From contig CAKQRZ010000006.1 in the NCBI GenBank assembly GCA_934271715.1, positions 1-64,000 of the forward strand: a stretch of DNA of 64,000 bases, written 5' to 3'. Positions 18,313 to 27,789 of this stretch are shown here, in pieces. The notes under the pieces were generated by a model. That model saw only the letters and a list, made by a program, of their open reading frames with translations, searched no databases and was not told the origin of the DNA. The DNA comes from an uncultured Alphaproteobacteria bacterium. Its GTDB lineage: Bacteria > Pseudomonadota > Alphaproteobacteria > RF32 > CAG-239. The translations under genes and the position numbers were made by a program. The stretch's first letter is position 1. The number at the start of each line of letters is the position of its first letter.

Positions 18313-18971
18313 CAGATGTCTCTCTTAATGGTGAAAATCAATAATGCGTCAATGCAGTCTTCGGCTTTATCCGCCACATCAGCAACTTCGCCGATCAGCA
18401 TGTTCAGCTGAATTTTGTGCGCCAGCTCCATATCAGAAGCGAACACGTTTTCTTTTAAGCGGGCGCTGGTTTTGTCGCTTTCATGCTCCAAAAAATATAC
18501 TTTCTGCGAATAGTCGCGCACCGTCACAAAATCACGGAAAAAGGCGCGGGATGAAATCGCCATATTTTCGGCGCAGTCCGAAACCTGCTTTACCAAAAGC
18601 TTAAAATCTTCCTGATACTGAACCGGAATATCCGGCTGCTCAATATAAAACTTGTGGGCAACCTCGTCCAGCTCGTTAATAACTTTATCAATATTTTCAA
18701 CCATCTGCAGCACATCGGCGCGCAAATCCGGAATCAGGTTCTGAGCATATAAGCTGCTTTCTATTTCACGGCGCAAATCATCGGCCTGAGATTCAATGTT
18801 TTTAATTTTTTTGCTGGCGCGGCGATAAGACAAGCTGCGTTTTTCTTTCAAAAATATAGCAAACGCTTCCTTAAAAAACATAGCGCACTCAATAACTTTG
18901 TCGTGCATTAAATCTATTTTATGCTCCAGCTCCCTTGTACCGGAAAACAATGAAATTTTAACATTGAACAT
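18312..18971 (-). CDS. DUF47/PhoU-like regulator of the phosphate permease
   Basis: A 219-residue all-helical protein of the DUF47 family (TIGR00153-like), which usually pairs with Pit transporters and is thought to modulate them. ATG 18971 (MFNVKISLF) has AAGGGAG at good distance; a start 30 codons upstream would run through this ribosome binding site. Recognisable parts include SYRRASKKIKNIESQADDLRREIES, NIDKVINELDEVAHKF and the C-terminal AHKIQLNMLIGEVADVADKAEDCID. Gene order and one-base overlap with pit support a joint function. Confidence 0.88.
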   Translation of the reverse strand: MFNVKISLFSGTRELEHKIDLMHDKVIECAMFFKEAFAIFLKEKRSLSYRRASKKIKNIESQADDLRREIESSLYAQNLIPDLRADVLQMVENIDKVINELDEVAHKFYIEQPDIPVQYQEDFKLLVKQVSDCAENMAISSRAFFRDFVTVRDYSQKVYFLEHESDKTSARLKENVFASDMELAHKIQLNMLIGEVADVADKAEDCIDALLIFTIKRDI

Positions 18972-19055
18972 TTTTCTCTCCCTTAAATATAATTTTTTCT
19001 TTTTAGCATAAAAAACGCCGTTGTCCATATTTATTTTAAAAATTAAATTTATCTC

Positions 19056-19069
19056 TTGCAAATTTGCAA
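19056..19069. promoter_or_regulatory. Perfect 14-bp palindrome between divergent genes
   Basis: TTGCAAATTTGCAA lies between the phosphate operon (minus) and the DsbA-like gene (plus), a plausible operator position. No known factor can be assigned, and AT-rich palindromes this short can arise by chance. Confidence 0.3.
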
Positions 19070-19127
19070 AATTTTAGATATTTTTGTTAGTGTTTGAACG
19101 TTAATTATTTTAAAGGACATACAAAAT

Positions 19128-19853
19128 ATGAAAAATTTTTCAATCATTCTTTCTACAGTTGCCGTGATTTTGGCTGCAGTATCTTTGACCTGCACCCTTA
19201 AATGCAAAGGCAGCGCTACAGCTAATGTAAACATTGAAGAAGCTTTAAAAGCCAACCCTAAAATGATTGTTGACGCTTTGCAGGCTTATCAGGAACAGCA
19301 GCGCGAAGAGCAAAGAAAAGCTGCTGAAGAAGCTTTGACTAAATATATTCCGGAAATCAACTCTTCAGCCAATGCTCCGTTTGTCGGCCCTGAAAATGCT
19401 AAAATCACAGTTGTTGAATTCTTTGACTTTTCTTGCCACTACTGCAAGAGATTAGCTCCGGCTATGGAAGAAGTTATGGCTAAAAACGCCGATGTTAAAT
19501 TCGTTTTCAAGCCATTGTCATTTGTTGACCCAGAAAACTCTCACTACCAAGCTCAGGCTGGTTTGGCTGTTTATAAACAAGGCAAATTTGCTGAATTCTA
19601 TAAAGCAGTTATGGCTGCTGAAGGCAGAATGAACAAAGATGCTATTGACGGTATTGCCAGAGGCTTGGATATTGACTTTGATAAATATAAAGCCGATGTA
19701 GAATCTGCCGATATCAACAATGACCTGAATGAAATCGGCAACTTGGCACAAAAAATCCAAGTTAACGGCGTTCCGACTGTTATTATCAACGGCAAACACA
19801 TTCAAACTATGGAAGCTTCTGATTTGCAAGCTGCCATTGATGCCGCTAAATAA
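19128..19853 (+). CDS. DsbA-family periplasmic thiol-disulfide oxidoreductase
   Basis: A 241-residue thioredoxin-fold protein exported by an N-terminal hydrophobic segment (residues 5-24). After a Glu/Lys-rich helical linker (about 35-75), the fold starts at AKITVVEFFDFSCHYCKRL, giving a CHYC active site, and has the cis-Pro loop GVPTVIING near the end. The helical insertion contains the FADYE-like alternation expected for DsbA/ScsC-type proteins. It could act as a disulfide isomerase or oxidase for envelope proteins, including the Cys-rich pilin-like family; the latter is inference. AAAGGA precedes ATG 19128. A terminator follows. Confidence 0.88.
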   Translation: MKNFSIILSTVAVILAAVSLTCTLKCKGSATANVNIEEALKANPKMIVDALQAYQEQQREEQRKAAEEALTKYIPEINSSANAPFVGPENAKITVVEFFDFSCHYCKRLAPAMEEVMAKNADVKFVFKPLSFVDPENSHYQAQAGLAVYKQGKFAEFYKAVMAAEGRMNKDAIDGIARGLDIDFDKYKADVESADINNDLNEIGNLAQKIQVNGVPTVIINGKHIQTMEASDLQAAIDAAK

Positions 19854-19878
19854 TTTTCAGCGCATACAAGCTATTATA

Positions 19879-19909
19879 AAGAACAGTCTTTTCAGGCTGT
19901 TCTTTTTTT
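19879..19909 (+). terminator. Intrinsic terminator after the DsbA-like gene
   Basis: AAGAACAG and CTGTTCTT form the stem, followed by a T-run, 25 bp after the stop. Confidence 0.85.
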
Positions 19910-19936
19910 ATATGCAGATAAATTTTGCTTTAGTAT

Positions 19937-19965
19937 TTGACTTAAGCAAACAAATGGCTTAAATA
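19937..19965 (+). promoter_or_regulatory. Promoter of the glycosyltransferase gene
   Basis: TTGACT (19937-19942), 17-bp spacer, TAAATA (19960-19965), about 35 bp before the start codon. Confidence 0.5.
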
Positions 19966-19998
19966 TATAGCAGAGATTAACCTTATGGATTATGATTG

Positions 19999-20964
19999 AT
20001 GACCGATACCGCTGCTGTGGCTATTTCTGTGATTATTCCGATTTATAACGTGGAGAAGTTTTTGCCGCGGTGTCTGGATAGTGTCATCAAGCAATCCTTT
20101 TCCAATATAGAAATTATCTGCATAAACGACGGCTCCACAGACAAGAGCGGAAAAATTCTGGCTAAATACGCGGCTAACGACCCGAGATTTTTGGTTATTA
20201 CCCAAGAAAACCAAGGCTTGTCGGTCTCCCGCAATAACGGTCTTGAAGTTGCCAGCGGCAATTATGTTTTCTTTTTAGACGCCGACGACTATCTGCATCC
20301 GCAAGCTTTGGAAATTTTTTATAAAACTGCTCAAAAATCAGAATGTACGGTTGTTATATCCTCCACTTTCTGCCGCTTGGGCAAAGACAGCCTGAACAGC
20401 AAAAAATACGATACTGAAAATCTGCCGTTTAAAATATGCTGCCGGCCGCTTTGCGATTTATATAAAAAACGTTTAATTTCGGCGGTAGTATGGAACAAAT
20501 TGTTCCGCACCAGCGCTATCCGCCGTTTTCGTTTTATTGAGGGCATTTATTATGAAGACTGGCCGTTTACCGCCTGCGTTTTTTCAGAAATCAGCCGCTT
20601 TGCCATGATTAACGAAAAGCTGTACTTTTATAACACCAGTTCGCCGTCAATTATCCGCAGTTCTTTTTCAATTAAAAAAATTCATGACTATATCAGCGGA
20701 ATCCGCCACGTTTACAACTATTTTACAGTCAAAAACAAGATTGAACAATGGCAGATTGTGCGCAAAAAACGCATAAGCTTATCCCTGAAAATGGCTTTAT
20801 CCAAAATTTTCAAAAGCTCAGACAATAAAAGAGAACTGGAAGAATATTTTGCGCAGGAATACCAAAAGCTTAAAAATGACGGCATTATCTCATTCTGGGA
20901 TTTAACCTTAAAAAGCAAAATCCGGCTGCTGCACTTAAAATGGCACCTGCGCGGCAAGCAATAG
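19999..20964 (+). CDS. Family 2 glycosyltransferase
   Basis: A 321-residue GT-A fold enzyme that transfers a sugar from a nucleotide donor to an envelope glycan acceptor. The N-terminus reads ISVIIPIYNVEKFLPRCLDSV, followed by INDGSTDKSG, ENQGLSVSRNNGL and the DXD motif FLDADDYL. The C-terminal 120 residues are basic and helical with no membrane segment. ATG 19999 is used; TTG 19996 just before it is also possible, and the ribosome binding site is weak either way. The gene stands alone between a terminator and a convergent membrane-protein gene. Donor and acceptor cannot be told from sequence. Confidence 0.88.
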   Translation: MTDTAAVAISVIIPIYNVEKFLPRCLDSVIKQSFSNIEIICINDGSTDKSGKILAKYAANDPRFLVITQENQGLSVSRNNGLEVASGNYVFFLDADDYLHPQALEIFYKTAQKSECTVVISSTFCRLGKDSLNSKKYDTENLPFKICCRPLCDLYKKRLISAVVWNKLFRTSAIRRFRFIEGIYYEDWPFTACVFSEISRFAMINEKLYFYNTSSPSIIRSSFSIKKIHDYISGIRHVYNYFTVKNKIEQWQIVRKKRISLSLKMALSKIFKSSDNKRELEEYFAQEYQKLKNDGIISFWDLTLKSKIRLLHLKWHLRGKQ

Positions 20965-20965
20965 C

Positions 20966-21733
20966 TTAATGTTTCAGATAAAATAAATCATACATCTTGG
21001 CAAAAATAATGTTGGTATACACAAAGATGACTGTGCTTATGGTATAGTGCAGCCAATTTTGCAAACCCCAAAGCCTGTCCAGCTCCAAGCTTAGAGCCTC
21101 CGGATACAGCAGCATAGCCGAAACAACCACAAACGCCGCATAGTTGCCGCGGGTTTTGTTGCCGGCCTTGCGGAACGAGGCGTTATGACCGCGCAGCGAA
21201 GAAATCCAAGCTAAATACGGCTTGCAGATTAAAGCCGGAGCCAGCAGCGACATAATGCCGTAAACCACAAAAATATCCACGAAAGAAGTGCTGATTTCTC
21301 CGGTATTGGAAAGATTTTCCACCGCCGACATGTAGCGTTCGTAATAGTCCAGATAAACATCGTTAAACCCCAAGAAAAGCGGCAGCATCGGCAGCAAAGC
21401 CAAGCCCATCAGCACCACAAACATCAGCACCAGAGCCTTAGAAGACGGCGCCATGCTACCCAGCAGAGTTTTACTCAGAATATAAGGCTTTAGATGATAG
21501 TAGTAACGGTAAAACGCGCACCAAAATATATAATAGGTCACAGCCCAGAGTATGCTCAGCGGATTAGACAGTCCGCCCTCTAACGACTTAAACACCAGCA
21601 TATATGCCATATTTACCACAAAAATACAAAGCGTAAACAGCTTGTTTTCGGCAATATAATGATTGACATCACGCAGCAGCACGCTGACATACATTATAAT
21701 TTTAGGATTTTCTTTTGGAGTTAATTTCGGCAT
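20966..21733 (-). CDS. Hypothetical multi-pass membrane protein
   Basis: Not recognised. The 255 residues contain about six hydrophobic segments, for example TLCIFVVNMAYMLVF, LSILWAVTYYIFWCAFY, ALVLMFVVLMGLALLPMLPLFLG, FVDIFVVYGIMSLLAPALI, NYAAFVVVSAMLLY and HYTISTVIFVYTNIIFA. It lies 6 bp downstream of the OmpR-type regulator and probably shares its transcript. Confidence 0.6.
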   Translation of the reverse strand: MPKLTPKENPKIIMYVSVLLRDVNHYIAENKLFTLCIFVVNMAYMLVFKSLEGGLSNPLSILWAVTYYIFWCAFYRYYYHLKPYILSKTLLGSMAPSSKALVLMFVVLMGLALLPMLPLFLGFNDVYLDYYERYMSAVENLSNTGEISTSFVDIFVVYGIMSLLAPALICKPYLAWISSLRGHNASFRKAGNKTRGNYAAFVVVSAMLLYPEALSLELDRLWGLQNWLHYTISTVIFVYTNIIFAKMYDLFYLKH

Positions 21734-21739
21734 ATTTTT

Positions 21740-22345
21740 TTAGTCCCGCTGCAACATATAACCGCCGTTATCGGTTACAATCAAACGCCGTCCATCTGCC
21801 TGCTCAACCTTTTGACGCAGACGATAAATATGAGTTTCTATGGTGTGGGTGGTTACATCTTCGCTATACTTCCACACATTGCGCTGCAAATCATTTTTAG
21901 AAACATAGTTATTTTTTATTTTATAAAGATATTTTAATATACTTACTTCTTTTTCTGTCAGTTTGACAATTGTTCCGCTTTTTACATCCTCTATTTCGCG
22001 CAAATTAGGACGAAGTTCATAGCCGTTAAAGCATAAATAGCCGTCTACCGAATTATCTAAATTATTATTCGCCGCCCGCAGAACGTCCAAGAAAGACATT
22101 AAAGAAAACGGTTTTTTCACATAAATATTCAGCATGTCGTTTTCTTTGTTTTCGTCCGATAAAAAAATTAAGGGAATTGACGGATATTTTCGGCGCAGCT
22201 CATCGCAGCGCTGCAGGTTTTCATCCACCAGCAGCAAATCAGGCGCCGTTTCCACAAAAGAAAAATCCGGCGCAAAACGCAAGACCTGCGCCTTTAAGTC
22301 TGCGGCAAAATCTTCATTATCAGAGACAAACAATATATGCGCCAT
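21740..22345 (-). CDS. OmpR-family response regulator with shortened receiver
   Basis: A 201-residue DNA-binding regulator. Residues 1-95 form a receiver-like domain that is shorter than usual: ILFVSDNEDF carries the acidic pair, LLLVDENL offers the phospho-acceptor Asp, and YVKKPF has the conserved Lys. Residues about 105-200 are a winged helix with LTEKEVSILKYLYK, VSKNDLQRNVWKY, THTIETHIYRLRQKVE and the closing GGYML. No sensor kinase is adjacent. The porin gene 6 bp upstream and the membrane-protein gene 6 bp downstream read the same way, so it may control this small unit. Confidence 0.85.
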   Translation of the reverse strand: MAHILFVSDNEDFAADLKAQVLRFAPDFSFVETAPDLLLVDENLQRCDELRRKYPSIPLIFLSDENKENDMLNIYVKKPFSLMSFLDVLRAANNNLDNSVDGYLCFNGYELRPNLREIEDVKSGTIVKLTEKEVSILKYLYKIKNNYVSKNDLQRNVWKYSEDVTTHTIETHIYRLRQKVEQADGRRLIVTDNGGYMLQRD

Positions 22346-22351
22346 AGTTTT

Positions 22352-23461
22352 TTAAAACTCCAATTCCAAACCGCTGATAAAAGCATAGCCGCGGTTATTT
22401 TCGCTTAGGCTGCGCCCGCCGGTATATTCAGCATAGGCGGCGGCTAAATACAGCGATACATATTTATGCACGGCGATTTTGTTTGCCCATGTAACGATTT
22501 TGTCTTTATTATCAGTTTTATCGGCAGAAGAGGCAAAATAGGAAACACCGGTTGTCAAAGGTCCAAACTCATAGCTCAGCCCGACATTATAGGCGCTGCC
22601 TCTGCGGTAGCCGTCAAAATAATACGGCAAACCTGCAACATCATTTAGCGCATAATCGCCGGAAGACGTAAACGACTTGCGGTAGGAGCCGCCAAAAGTC
22701 CAGCCTTTGCGGTATACGCTTAAGCCGGCGGAAATTTCCTGATTGTTTTTGCGGTTATAAGCATAGCCCAGCGAACTTTCAATTTCAAACGTACCCAGCT
22801 CCTGATGATTATACAAACCGGCTGCATAAGACGAACGGCTGTCATAGCGGCTGTGCTTATTGATTAGACCGGCTTCCGAATAGCTGTCCGGAGTATAGGA
22901 AACCGCCAGTTTGGTGCGGTAAAATTCCGGCGTTGTATAGCTGATTTTAGGCGCGTCGGCATCGGTATTCAGATAGGTTGAATTAAGCGTGCGGTAAGAA
23001 GCGGTGCGGCTGTGGCGCTGCCAGTTCGGATTAGCGATAAAATCGGTTATCGGCGAGTTATTTACCCGAAAAGCACCGACTTTCGGCGCTCCGACTGCCA
23101 GCTGATACGCCGCGTTATACACTTGTCCGGCGCTGAATTCGCCGTATGCTGTTTCCAAAGTGCCGTAAATATTCTCGCCCCATTTGCCCTGATTGTAATC
23201 TTCTACCTCTTTGCCGCCAGCAGCCTGTAAATCCAGCCCCAGCTTAAACGCTGTTTCATCGCTGAAACGATAGCCTGCAGACGAGTAAATTTCGGCCGCC
23301 GCCGGAGTGTGGCTATGTTTGTAGTACGGGCGGAATTTTTCAGCATAATCGCCGTAGCCGTAAAAGGAATTGCCGACGCCTGAAACGTCATAAAAAAACT
23401 CTCCGGCATAAACCGGCATAGAAACTAAACAAAATACAGCAGCTAACAGATTTTTTTTCAT
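22352..23461 (-). CDS. Gram-negative porin-like outer-membrane protein
   Basis: A 369-residue beta-barrel protein. A signal peptide (MKKNLLAAVFCLVSMPVYA) precedes the mature start GEFFYDVSGVG. The sequence has alternating aromatic and polar residues, GxxYxxF strands, and the terminal Phe (ELEF) required for barrel insertion. The arrangement ETAYGEFSAGQVYNAAYQL is typical of general porins. Substrate unknown. It is followed by a response regulator in the same direction, which is suggestive of linked control. Confidence 0.8.
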   Translation of the reverse strand: MKKNLLAAVFCLVSMPVYAGEFFYDVSGVGNSFYGYGDYAEKFRPYYKHSHTPAAAEIYSSAGYRFSDETAFKLGLDLQAAGGKEVEDYNQGKWGENIYGTLETAYGEFSAGQVYNAAYQLAVGAPKVGAFRVNNSPITDFIANPNWQRHSRTASYRTLNSTYLNTDADAPKISYTTPEFYRTKLAVSYTPDSYSEAGLINKHSRYDSRSSYAAGLYNHQELGTFEIESSLGYAYNRKNNQEISAGLSVYRKGWTFGGSYRKSFTSSGDYALNDVAGLPYYFDGYRRGSAYNVGLSYEFGPLTTGVSYFASSADKTDNKDKIVTWANKIAVHKYVSLYLAAAYAEYTGGRSLSENNRGYAFISGLELEF

Positions 23462-23598
23462 TTTATATCCTTAATATTTAGTGTTAATTTATGAATACTC
23501 GCACTTTATGTCAATAAAAAATCATATTTTTATACTTTTTTAAAAATAAGTCTGTTTATAAATAAAAAAATAGTGCTTTTAAATTTTGTTTTCCTATA

Positions 23599-23604
23599 TA
23601 TAAT
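23599..23604 (+). promoter_or_regulatory. -10 element ahead of gpmI
   Basis: TATAAT about 45 bp upstream of the gpmI start; the matching -35 (TTTTAA, 16-17 bp upstream) is weak. The 187-bp gap between porin and gpmI holds divergent promoters and no gene. Confidence 0.4.
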
Positions 23605-23648
23605 AGTGAACAGTTTGAAAGTTTTGAATTTAACGAAAGGAAAAATTT

Positions 23649-25178
23649 ATGCAAAGACCGGTTATGTTGCTTATTTTGGACGGCTGGGGATATAGAAGCA
23701 CAACAACAAAAGACAATGCTATTGAAATGGGAGAAACTCCGAATTGGCATGAGCTTTTGAAAACATGTCCTCATTGTTTTGTAGAAACTTCGGGTTTAGA
23801 CGTCGGCTTGCCGGCCGGACAAATGGGAAACTCGGAAGTAGGACATATGAACCTCGGCGCCGGACGCGTGGTTATGCAGGATTTACCGAAAATTGACCAA
23901 GCAGTTAAAGAACATACTCTGGAAAAGAATCCGGTGGTTGTTGATTTGATTAACACCTTAAAAGCCAACGGAAAAACCTGCCATGTTATGGGTTTGATGT
24001 CTCCGGGCGGAGTTCACTCGCATCAGGAACACATTGTCGCTTTATGCGAAATTCTTAACCGCAACGGCATTAAAGTTGACGTACACGCATTTTTAGACGG
24101 ACGCGACACGCCTCCGACATCGGCAGAGGGCTTTTTGGCTGATTTCAATAATGCGATTAAGGATATGCCGCATGTTAAGCTGGCAACCCTTGCCGGACGT
24201 TTTTACGCCATGGACAGAGATAAACGCTGGGATAGAGTTGAGCTGGCCTATAACAATATTGTTTCAGCCAACGGCAAGCGCTATGCCACGGCCGATGAAG
24301 CAATCAAAGCTTCGTATGCTGCCGGCGTCAATGACGAATTTGTGGTTCCGTGCGTTATCGGCGATTATCAAGGCGCCGGCGACGGAGACGCTTTCCTGAT
24401 GGCTAACTTCCGCGCCGACCGCGCCCGTGAAATTACCTATGCTTTAGGCGATGACAAATTTGAAGGTTTTGCCCGCAATAAAATTGTCAAATTCTCTGAC
24501 TGCGTCGGCATGGCTGAATATTCGGTTGACCACAACCGCTTTATGAAAACCATTTTTGCGCCGGAACAGCTCAAAAACATTTACGGCGAAGTTGTTTCCG
24601 AACACGGAATGACTCAGCTGCGCATTGCCGAAACCGAAAAATACGCCCATGTTACATTTTTCTTTAACGGCGGCGAAGAGCGCATGTTCAAAGGCGAAGA
24701 GCGCATTTTAATCAATAGCCCGAAAGTCGCCACCTATGACCTGAAACCGGAAATGAGCGTATATGAAGTTACAGACGCTTTGGTTGACGCGATTGAAAGC
24801 AAAAAGTTTGACACTATTATCTGCAACTTTGCCAACGGCGATATGGTAGGCCATACCGGTATTATGTCGGCGGCTCTGCAGGCTGTTGCCGCAGTTGACA
24901 AGTCTTTAGGCCGCGTCATGAAAGCCATTAAAGACGTTGACGGCGTTTTGTTTGTAACCGCCGACCACGGCAATGTTGAAAAAATGGTAGATGAAAAAAC
25001 CGGCCAGCCGTACACCGCGCACACCGTTGGCAAGGTTCAAGCCGTTTTATACAATGCTCCGGCCGAGGTAAAAGGTATGGAAGACGGCCGTTTAGCCGAT
25101 GTTTCTCCGACTTTGCTGGATTTGCTGGGTTTGGAAAAACCGGCTGATATGACCGGTCATTCTTTGCTTAAAAAATAG
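23649..25178 (+). CDS. gpmI: 2,3-bisphosphoglycerate-independent phosphoglycerate mutase
   Basis: Interconverts 3- and 2-phosphoglycerate in glycolysis. The 509-residue length matches the Mn-dependent iPGAM family. Key motifs: VMLLILDGWGY (metal-binding Asp), MGNSEVGHMNLGAGR (catalytic Ser), DGRDTPPTSA, ANFRADRAREI, NFANGDMVGHTG and ADHGNVEKM. AACGAAAGGAAAA precedes ATG 23649. It heads the gpmI-envC-like-ctpA-rppH cluster, an order common in Alphaproteobacteria; only 18 bp separate it from the next gene. Confidence 0.97.
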   Translation: MQRPVMLLILDGWGYRSTTTKDNAIEMGETPNWHELLKTCPHCFVETSGLDVGLPAGQMGNSEVGHMNLGAGRVVMQDLPKIDQAVKEHTLEKNPVVVDLINTLKANGKTCHVMGLMSPGGVHSHQEHIVALCEILNRNGIKVDVHAFLDGRDTPPTSAEGFLADFNNAIKDMPHVKLATLAGRFYAMDRDKRWDRVELAYNNIVSANGKRYATADEAIKASYAAGVNDEFVVPCVIGDYQGAGDGDAFLMANFRADRAREITYALGDDKFEGFARNKIVKFSDCVGMAEYSVDHNRFMKTIFAPEQLKNIYGEVVSEHGMTQLRIAETEKYAHVTFFFNGGEERMFKGEERILINSPKVATYDLKPEMSVYEVTDALVDAIESKKFDTIICNFANGDMVGHTGIMSAALQAVAAVDKSLGRVMKAIKDVDGVLFVTADHGNVEKMVDEKTGQPYTAHTVGKVQAVLYNAPAEVKGMEDGRLADVSPTLLDLLGLEKPADMTGHSLLKK

Positions 25179-25196
25179 AGGAACGGACTAGCGGCT

Positions 25197-26438
25197 GTGA
25201 CTAAATTTTTAATTTTTGTTTTTATGGTTTTAATCAGCACCGGACAGCAGGCAACTGCTGCTCCGGCGGCTAATGTTTCGGCCTCTGAAGTGGCTAAGGT
25301 AGAAGCCGAAGCCAAGCGCGTTTCTCAAGAACATCGGGAAATGGAGCAAAAAGCCAACAAGCTGAAAGAAGAACTTAAAAACGTAAATCAAAAAATGATT
25401 GCCGCCGCTAAAAAAATTCAAAACGGCGAAGATGAACTGCGCAAAAAGCAAGAAGAGCTTGCCGCTTTGCAAAAACATCTCAGCGAATCCGAAGAAAAAT
25501 TTAACTCGGAAAACGATATGCTGATTGAAACTCTGGCGGCTTTGCAAAACTTGGCTCTGCGTCCGTCAGAAGCCGTATTGGTTCAGCCGCTGTCGCCGGT
25601 AGAAGTTATGCGCAGCAGCATTTTACTGCGCGGAAGTGTACATGCTTTGGAAAGCAGAGCAAGCTCCATCCGCAAAAGCATTGAAGATATCAGCAACCAA
25701 AAAAAACAAATTGCGCTGCGTTTGCAAGATTTGGAAAAAGATAATAAAAAATTGGCTCAGCAACAAGATGATATGAAAAAATTATCTCAGCAAAAAAGCA
25801 CTATGTACAGCCAAATTTCCAGCAAAAGCGAAGAGGCTAAAAAGAAAGCCGATATGCTGGCAAGTCAGGCTCACAATTTGCGCGATTTGTTGGAAAAATT
25901 GGAAAAACAAAAAGAAATCAATCGTCGGCAAATGGCCGAAAAAAAACGCTTAGCTCGTGAACAAGCCGCCGATAAACTGCGTAAAGAAAATCATGGTTTA
26001 GAAGCAAGCTATATGGCTGAAAACAATACCGCCGCGCAAGAAACTCCGGTTACCGGTTTCAGCAAAGCCAAAGGACGGCTATCAAGACCGGCTCGCGGAC
26101 CTTTGGTAACAGCTTTTCATACGGAGCTGTCTAAAGGCGTGGTGTCTAATGGCATAGACATTAAAACCGCAGCAAAAGCTCAGGTTATTGCTCCGTTTGA
26201 CGGAACAGTTATTTACGCCGGACCGTTTAAAAACTTTGCCAACTTAGTGATTATTGACCACGGCGAAGGCTATACCTCTTTGCTGAGCGGCTTGGGCGAA
26301 ACCGATACCGAAGTCGGGCAAATGCTGCTGGCAGGAGAACCGGTGGGAACCATGCCGGCAGACGCCAACAGCAAACTGCACATGGAAATTCGTAAAAACA
26401 ACCATCCGGTAGACCCGAATGAATGGATAAAGAAATAA
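25197..26438 (+). CDS. EnvC-like murein hydrolase activator (coiled coil plus degenerate LytM domain)
   Basis: Activates septal amidases for cell separation in EnvC-type systems. GTG 25197 with GAGGAACGG upstream. A signal peptide (to about residue 22) is followed by a long coiled coil (about 30-265) rich in Glu, Lys and Gln, then a LytM/M23 domain (about 305-413). The domain keeps GIDIKTA, APFDGTVIYAG and LHMEIRKN..PVDPNEW, but zinc ligands are missing: Asn stands where HRGID has His, and the YxHL motif is YTSLLSG. That pattern fits a non-catalytic activator. In the gpmI-ctpA cluster, 16 bp before ctpA. Confidence 0.88.
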   Translation: MTKFLIFVFMVLISTGQQATAAPAANVSASEVAKVEAEAKRVSQEHREMEQKANKLKEELKNVNQKMIAAAKKIQNGEDELRKKQEELAALQKHLSESEEKFNSENDMLIETLAALQNLALRPSEAVLVQPLSPVEVMRSSILLRGSVHALESRASSIRKSIEDISNQKKQIALRLQDLEKDNKKLAQQQDDMKKLSQQKSTMYSQISSKSEEAKKKADMLASQAHNLRDLLEKLEKQKEINRRQMAEKKRLAREQAADKLRKENHGLEASYMAENNTAAQETPVTGFSKAKGRLSRPARGPLVTAFHTELSKGVVSNGIDIKTAAKAQVIAPFDGTVIYAGPFKNFANLVIIDHGEGYTSLLSGLGETDTEVGQMLLAGEPVGTMPADANSKLHMEIRKNNHPVDPNEWIKK

Positions 26439-26454
26439 ATAAAAGGATTAGGAT

Positions 26455-27789
26455 ATGTTAAAAAAATCGTTGATTGCTTACACCTTGATTTTGAGCCTTA
26501 TCACAGGCTGCGCCGCAGCTAAAGGCAAAACTAAACCGGAAGAAATAAGCACCTATGAGCTGCTGAATTTGTTCGGCGAAGTTATGGAGCGCACCAAAAT
26601 GTCGTATGTGGAAGAAGTCAGCGACAAACAGCTGATTGAAGCGGCAATCAACGGCATGCTGACATCCTTAGACCCGCATTCCAGCTATTTGAATGTTGAC
26701 GACTATAAATATATGACCGAACAGACTAAGGGCAAATTCGGCGGTTTGGGTATTCAAATTACCTCTGACAGCGGCTTGATAAAAGTCATCTCGCCGATAG
26801 ACGACACTCCGGCAGCCAAAGCAGGCATAAAGGCCGGCGACTATATCACAGAAGTTGACGGCGAAACCGTTATCGGGCAAACCTTGAACGATGTTGTTAA
26901 CAAACTGCGCGGCAAAGTCGGTTCAAAAGTGAAAGTAACCATAAAACGCGCCAATAAAAAGCCTTTTACGGTTACGCTGCGCCGTGCCGAAATCAAAGTA
27001 GATTCGGTTAAAAGCGAGATTAAGGATGAAGATATTTTATATATCCGTATTCCGTCGTTTAATGAAGATTTGAGCAAAAATGTAGAAAAAGCCGTTAAAA
27101 ACGCCCAGAAAAAGCTTAAAAACAAACTCGCCGGCATTGTGATTGACGTCCGCAACAACCCAGGAGGACTTTTGGATCAGGCTATCGGCGTTTCGGATTT
27201 ATTCTTGGAGCAGGGCGAAATTGTTTCCACCCGCTCGCGCAATGTAGAAGACACGGTTAAATTTTCGGCTACCGCCGGAGATATTGCCAAAGGTCTGCCG
27301 ATTGTAGTAATCATCAATGAGGGTTCGGCTTCGGCTTCAGAAATTTTGGCCGGCGCTCTGCAAGACCATCACCGCGCTGTGGTTATCGGCGAAAAATCAT
27401 TCGGCAAAGGCTCGGTGCAAACCGTGGTTCAGCTGCCTAACGGCGCCGGAATGCGTCTGACAACCGCCCGTTATTATACACCGTCTGGGCGCTCTATTCA
27501 GGCTAAAGGTATTGAGCCGGATATTGTCGTTAAACAGTCTAAAGTAGAAGAAATTGAAGACAACGGCTGGAACATCAGCGAAGCCGACCTTAAAGGCGCT
27601 TTGAAAAATGAACAGGCCGACAAGAAAAAGGCTAATAAAAAATCCAAAATTTCTGAAGCTGACGCCAAAGACTATCAGCTTATCCGCGCTATGGATTTGG
27701 TAAAAGCCCTGTATCTTTACGGACAGAACGACAATCTGAACGTACAGACTAAACAAACAGAAAAAACAGCAGGCAAAGGCAAAAAATAA
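26455..27789 (+). CDS. ctpA: Carboxy-terminal processing protease, S41 family, lipoprotein
   Basis: Periplasmic tail-specific protease. The N-terminus MLKKSLIAYTLILSLITGC has a lipobox (ITGC), pointing to lipid anchoring. Order: N-terminal helices (35-85), PDZ domain (about 92-175, GKFGGLGIQI), then S41 core with IDVRNNPGGLLDQA, INEGSASASEILAGAL (nucleophile Ser) and GEKSFGKGSVQT (Lys). The last 60 residues are Lys-rich. The 444-residue length is usual. Its stop overlaps the rppH start in TAATG. Neighbouring EnvC-like protein suggests joint work on cell-wall hydrolase control. Confidence 0.95.
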   Translation: MLKKSLIAYTLILSLITGCAAAKGKTKPEEISTYELLNLFGEVMERTKMSYVEEVSDKQLIEAAINGMLTSLDPHSSYLNVDDYKYMTEQTKGKFGGLGIQITSDSGLIKVISPIDDTPAAKAGIKAGDYITEVDGETVIGQTLNDVVNKLRGKVGSKVKVTIKRANKKPFTVTLRRAEIKVDSVKSEIKDEDILYIRIPSFNEDLSKNVEKAVKNAQKKLKNKLAGIVIDVRNNPGGLLDQAIGVSDLFLEQGEIVSTRSRNVEDTVKFSATAGDIAKGLPIVVIINEGSASASEILAGALQDHHRAVVIGEKSFGKGSVQTVVQLPNGAGMRLTTARYYTPSGRSIQAKGIEPDIVVKQSKVEEIEDNGWNISEADLKGALKNEQADKKKANKKSKISEADAKDYQLIRAMDLVKALYLYGQNDNLNVQTKQTEKTAGKGKK